From assembly GCA_007133445.1 (NCBI GenBank), contig SLMR01000278.1, forward strand, positions 1-14,464: 14,464 nucleotides of DNA, written 5' to 3'. Source of the DNA: Aquisalimonas sp. (lineage in GTDB: Bacteria; Pseudomonadota; Gammaproteobacteria; Nitrococcales; Aquisalimonadaceae). Positions within the stretch are counted from its first letter, which is position 1, and every line of letters starts with the position of its first letter. Shown piece by piece: positions 11,757 to 14,464 of this stretch. A model generated the notes under the pieces. The model had not been told where the DNA came from. It ran no database searches and worked only from the letters and a program-made list of their open reading frames with translations. Both the position numbers and the translations under genes were made by a program.

Positions 11757-13273
11757 GGCTCACCCCCCGCCTGCAGGCGCTGGACGACCTCGCGGTCACT
11801 GAATCGATGGCGGCCACTGGCGGTGACCTGATCGGTCTCGTGGCCCTTGCCCGCGACCAGCACCACGTCATCGGCGGCGGCCCGGGTCAGCGCGGTGGCG
11901 ATGGCCTCGGCACGGTCGCGGATAATCCACGCCCGGTCGGGCTGTCGCAAGCCGTCGCGGATCGCCGACACGATGGCCTCCGGATCCTCGCCGCGGGGGT
12001 TGTCATCGGTGATGACGACCTGATCGGCCAGCCCTTCGGCGGCCTGGGCCATCAGCGGCCGTTTACCGGTGTCACGCTCGCCGCCGCAACCGAACACGCA
12101 CCACAGGCGGCCCCGGGTGTGCTCGCGGAGCGCCGCGAGGGCAGCCCGAAGGGCGCCAGCGGTATGGGCGTAGTCCACCACCGCCAGGGGCTGCCCGGGG
12201 GCGGAGAACGGCTCCATGCGCCCAGGAACGGGGCGCAGCTGCCGCAGGCGTGCGGCAATGTCCTCGGTGCTGAATCCATGGCCATGCAACACGCCAATGA
12301 CGGCCAGCAGATTGGCGGCATTGAACCGGCCGAGCAGAGGCACGCTCATATCCAGGGCACCATCGGGGGTGATGACCCCCATGGCAAGACCTTCGGCCCG
12401 CGTCCGCAGCGACGTGCACATGATCTCCACATCGGCGCTCGCATCCAGGCTGTAGGAGAGCAACTGCACGGTGGTGCCCCGCAGCGCCCGACGCAGGCGC
12501 AGCCCCAGGGCATCGTCCTGGTTCAGCACCGCCAGACGCAGATCGCCCCCCTGGAAAAGCCGCATCTTGGCCCGGGCATACGCTTCCGGCGTACCGTGGT
12601 AATCCAGATGGTCACGACCAAGATTGGTCAGCACGGCGGTGTGGAAACCAATGCCGGCAACCCGTTCCTGCATTAGTGCGTGCGACGAAGCCTCCATGAC
12701 CACTGACCGGGCGCCACCGCTGACCATCTCGCTCAGGAGTTCGTGCAGCATGGCGGCGTCAGGGGTGGTCATCCCGGTGTCGGTCAGGGTATCCGGGAAC
12801 CCGGCCCCGAGAGTGCCGACCAGGCCGCACCGGGAGCCGGGCTCGTCGAGGGCGTCCGCCAGGAAGCGCGTGACCGATGTCTTGCCGTCGGTGCCGGTGA
12901 CGCCGACGCAACGCAGCGCAGCAGCCGGCTGCCCGTACACCCGGGCAGCCAGTTCCCCGACCCAGCCGGCAAGCCCGGGGACCGCGACCAGCGGCACGCC
13001 GGCTGCCTCACATGCCGCACGGGCGGCAGGCAGTTCGTCGGCACCCACCGGTTCGTAAAGCACTACTGCAGCCCCGGCGGCGAGTGCAGCCGGCACATGC
13101 GCCAGGCCGTGCTGCCGGGTTCCCGCCAGGGCCACGAAGGCCCCGCCAGGGATCACACGGCGGCTGTCCAGTGCCAGCCCTGCCACGCGCACCGTCGAGG
13201 CCTCGCCGGGAACGATCTCCCGGAGCAGCGTGGCCAGGGGCGTGCCGGCGGACTGTTTCAGGGCCGCACTCAC
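11753..13273 (-). CDS. murE: UDP-MurNAc-L-Ala-D-Glu--meso-diaminopimelate ligase MurE
   Basis: MurE adds the third residue of the stem peptide. The DNPR motif at 424-427, within ITDDNPRGEDP, is the signature of enzymes that use meso-diaminopimelate, the Gram-negative type. The product has 506 residues (E. coli 495). Other motifs are LALDSRRVIPGGAFVAL (33-49), P-loop GTDGKTSVT (127-135), MTTPDA (168-173), MEASSHAL (193-200) and LGRDHLDYHGT (218-228). Lys236 in YARAKMRLF is the expected carbamylated lysine. FGCGGERDTGKRPLM (394-408) and LVAGKGHE (472-479) follow. The P-loop reads TDGKTS where E. coli has TNGKTT, and DYAHTAGAL (367-375) replaces the common DYAHTPDAL. The start is GTG (cac at 13271-13273), overlapping the ftsI stop as GTGA, with GGAGGAG 5 nt upstream. 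It overlaps murF by ATGA. Confidence 0.98.
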   Translation of the reverse strand: MSAALKQSAGTPLATLLREIVPGEASTVRVAGLALDSRRVIPGGAFVALAGTRQHGLAHVPAALAAGAAVVLYEPVGADELPAARAACEAAGVPLVAVPGLAGWVGELAARVYGQPAAALRCVGVTGTDGKTSVTRFLADALDEPGSRCGLVGTLGAGFPDTLTDTGMTTPDAAMLHELLSEMVSGGARSVVMEASSHALMQERVAGIGFHTAVLTNLGRDHLDYHGTPEAYARAKMRLFQGGDLRLAVLNQDDALGLRLRRALRGTTVQLLSYSLDASADVEIMCTSLRTRAEGLAMGVITPDGALDMSVPLLGRFNAANLLAVIGVLHGHGFSTEDIAARLRQLRPVPGRMEPFSAPGQPLAVVDYAHTAGALRAALAALREHTRGRLWCVFGCGGERDTGKRPLMAQAAEGLADQVVITDDNPRGEDPEAIVSAIRDGLRQPDRAWIIRDRAEAIATALTRAAADDVVLVAGKGHETDQVTASGRHRFSDREVVQRLQAGGEP

Positions 13274-14464
13274 CGGAACTCCTCCCCCATGGCGGTCAGC
13301 GAACCGGGCGACGGCGGCGGATCGAGGCCATCCGGTGATACATTAAGCAACCGCAGCGCGCCCCCCATGACGTCAGCGAATACCGGCGCTGCCACCTGAC
13401 CGCCGTAATAGGCCTCACCCCGCGGCTCATCCAGCATGACGGTGAGCACGAGGCGGGGGTTGCTGGCCGGTGCCATGCCCGTGAACCAGGCAACGTAGCG
13501 GTCCTCGGCGTAGCCGCCGGCCACGGACTTGTGCACGGTGCCCGTCTTGCCGGCGACCCGGTAAGCGGGGATCTGCGCGCGTGTGGCGGTGCCACCGGCA
13601 ACGGTGGACTGCTCCAGCATGCCGCGCACGGCCGCTGCGGCCTCCGGGCTCATGACGCGTTCCCGCTCCTCCGCTTCGTCGATGCGCAGAAACGAGGGCA
13701 TGGGCATGGTGCCGTCACCGGCGATGGCGGCGTAGGCGCGGGTCAGCTGCAAGGGGGTTGCGGACAGACCGTAGCCGAAGGCCAGCGTCGCCTGCTCAAT
13801 CTCGCTGCGGGGCGGCATATCAGCAATGCGGCCGGACACCTCTCCCGGGAATCCGGCACCGGTACGCTGACCGAAGCCGGCTCGGCCCAGCATCCGCCAC
13901 AATTCGCCGTTCTCGAGATCAAGCGCGAGCTTGGCCGCACCGATATTGCTGGATTTGGTCAGCACCTCGGCCACGCTGATGCTTCCGTAATCGCGCAGAT
14001 CCCGGACACGATGACCACCCACACGGATGACACCCGGGCCGGTATCGATCTCCTTGTCGGGCGTTGCCGTGCCGGCATCCAGGGCCGCCGCAACGGTGAA
14101 GGGCTTGATCGTCGAGCCAGGCTCCCAGGCGTGCACCAGGGCGCTGTTGCGGGAGCTGCCCGCTTCCATGGCCGCACGGTTGTTGGGATTGAATGCCGGC
14201 TGGTTGGCCATGGCCAGGATCTCGCCGGTGTGCTGATCCATTAGCACCAGCGAACCGCCGGCGGCATCATGCGTATTCACCGCCGCCTTGAGCTCCCGGT
14301 AGGCGAGGTACTGCAGGCGCCGGTCAATGCTCAGCTCCAGATCCCGCCCGGCCCGGGGCTCGCGCAACTGTTCCACGTCATCGATGATGCGCCCGCGCCG
14401 GTCCTGGACCACGCGTTTGCGTCCGGATTCGCCACGCAACCAGCTCTCGTAGGCGAGCTCGAGC
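13270..14464 (-). CDS. ftsI: Septal transpeptidase FtsI (PBP3), C-terminal part (5' end outside window)
   Basis: FtsI is the class B penicillin-binding protein that cross-links septal peptidoglycan with FtsW. About 397 C-terminal codons are present of an expected 570-590. The frame is open to the window edge, where LELAYESWLRGESGRKR aligns with the interdomain region of E. coli FtsI. The N-terminal membrane helix and most of the non-catalytic domain are therefore missing. All three penicillin-binding motifs are intact: SxxK as PGSTIKPF, with the nucleophile Ser codon at 14113-14115 and Lys at 14104-14106; SxN as TKSSNIGAAKLAL; and KTG as AGKTGTVHKS, with Lys at 13546-13548. GYGLSATPLQL and YYGGQVAAPVFADVMGG are further PBP3 signatures. 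A TTG at 14437-14439 is internal, not a start. The stop overlaps the murE GTG. Confidence 0.97.
   Translation of the reverse strand, partial: LELAYESWLRGESGRKRVVQDRRGRIIDDVEQLREPRAGRDLELSIDRRLQYLAYRELKAAVNTHDAAGGSLVLMDQHTGEILAMANQPAFNPNNRAAMEAGSSRNSALVHAWEPGSTIKPFTVAAALDAGTATPDKEIDTGPGVIRVGGHRVRDLRDYGSISVAEVLTKSSNIGAAKLALDLENGELWRMLGRAGFGQRTGAGFPGEVSGRIADMPPRSEIEQATLAFGYGLSATPLQLTRAYAAIAGDGTMPMPSFLRIDEAEERERVMSPEAAAAVRGMLEQSTVAGGTATRAQIPAYRVAGKTGTVHKSVAGGYAEDRYVAWFTGMAPASNPRLVLTVMLDEPRGEAYYGGQVAAPVFADVMGGALRLLNVSPDGLDPPPSPGSLTAMGEEFR
13279..13285 (-). promoter_or_regulatory. Ribosome-binding site that decides the murE start
   Basis: GGAGGAG on the minus strand lies 5 nt before a GTG codon and inside the last codons of ftsI. 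It supports the GTG as the murE start. Confidence 0.75.

Noticed and set aside
14437..14439. A TTG codon that could be read as the start of a short FtsI.
   Set aside because: The frame continues upstream with clear FtsI homology to the window edge, so this is an internal Leu codon of a truncated gene.

Overview
This window is one continuous, single-direction stretch of the division and cell wall (dcw) cluster. All genes lie on the minus strand, so transcription runs from high to low coordinates: ftsI (5' end missing) - murE - murF - mraY - murD - ftsW - murG - murC - murB - ddl - ftsQ - ftsA - ftsZ (only the first 94 codons). This matches the classical gammaproteobacterial order, with one difference from Escherichia coli: murB sits inside the cluster, between murC and ddl. 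The early-cluster genes mraZ, rsmH and ftsL, and the usual downstream neighbour lpxC, would lie outside the window if present.

The host is most likely a high-GC gammaproteobacterium. The evidence is the gene order, the close resemblance of MraY, FtsA and FtsZ to their E. coli counterparts, the strong G/C preference at third codon positions, and the meso-diaminopimelate signature in MurE. A relative of the Ectothiorhodospiraceae/Chromatiales is a guess only; the sequence alone does not fix the family or genus.

Layout by function: murE, murF and murD, with murC and murB further on, make the cytoplasmic UDP-MurNAc-pentapeptide, and ddl supplies D-Ala-D-Ala. MraY and MurG convert the pentapeptide into lipid I and then lipid II. 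FtsW (SEDS glycosyltransferase) and FtsI (transpeptidase) polymerise and cross-link septal peptidoglycan. FtsQ links the periplasmic divisome to the cytoplasmic ring formed by FtsA and FtsZ.

The packing is extreme. Eight of the twelve junctions are 4-nt ATGA or GTGA stop/start overlaps, mraY and murD abut with no spacer, and murF and mraY are one base apart. Only ftsQ/ftsA (15 nt) and ftsA/ftsZ (66 nt) have a real spacer. I saw no RNA gene, mobile element, CRISPR array, convincing promoter or rho-independent terminator. I found no previously undescribed system; the window is ordinary, well-conserved core genome, and the findings below are modest.
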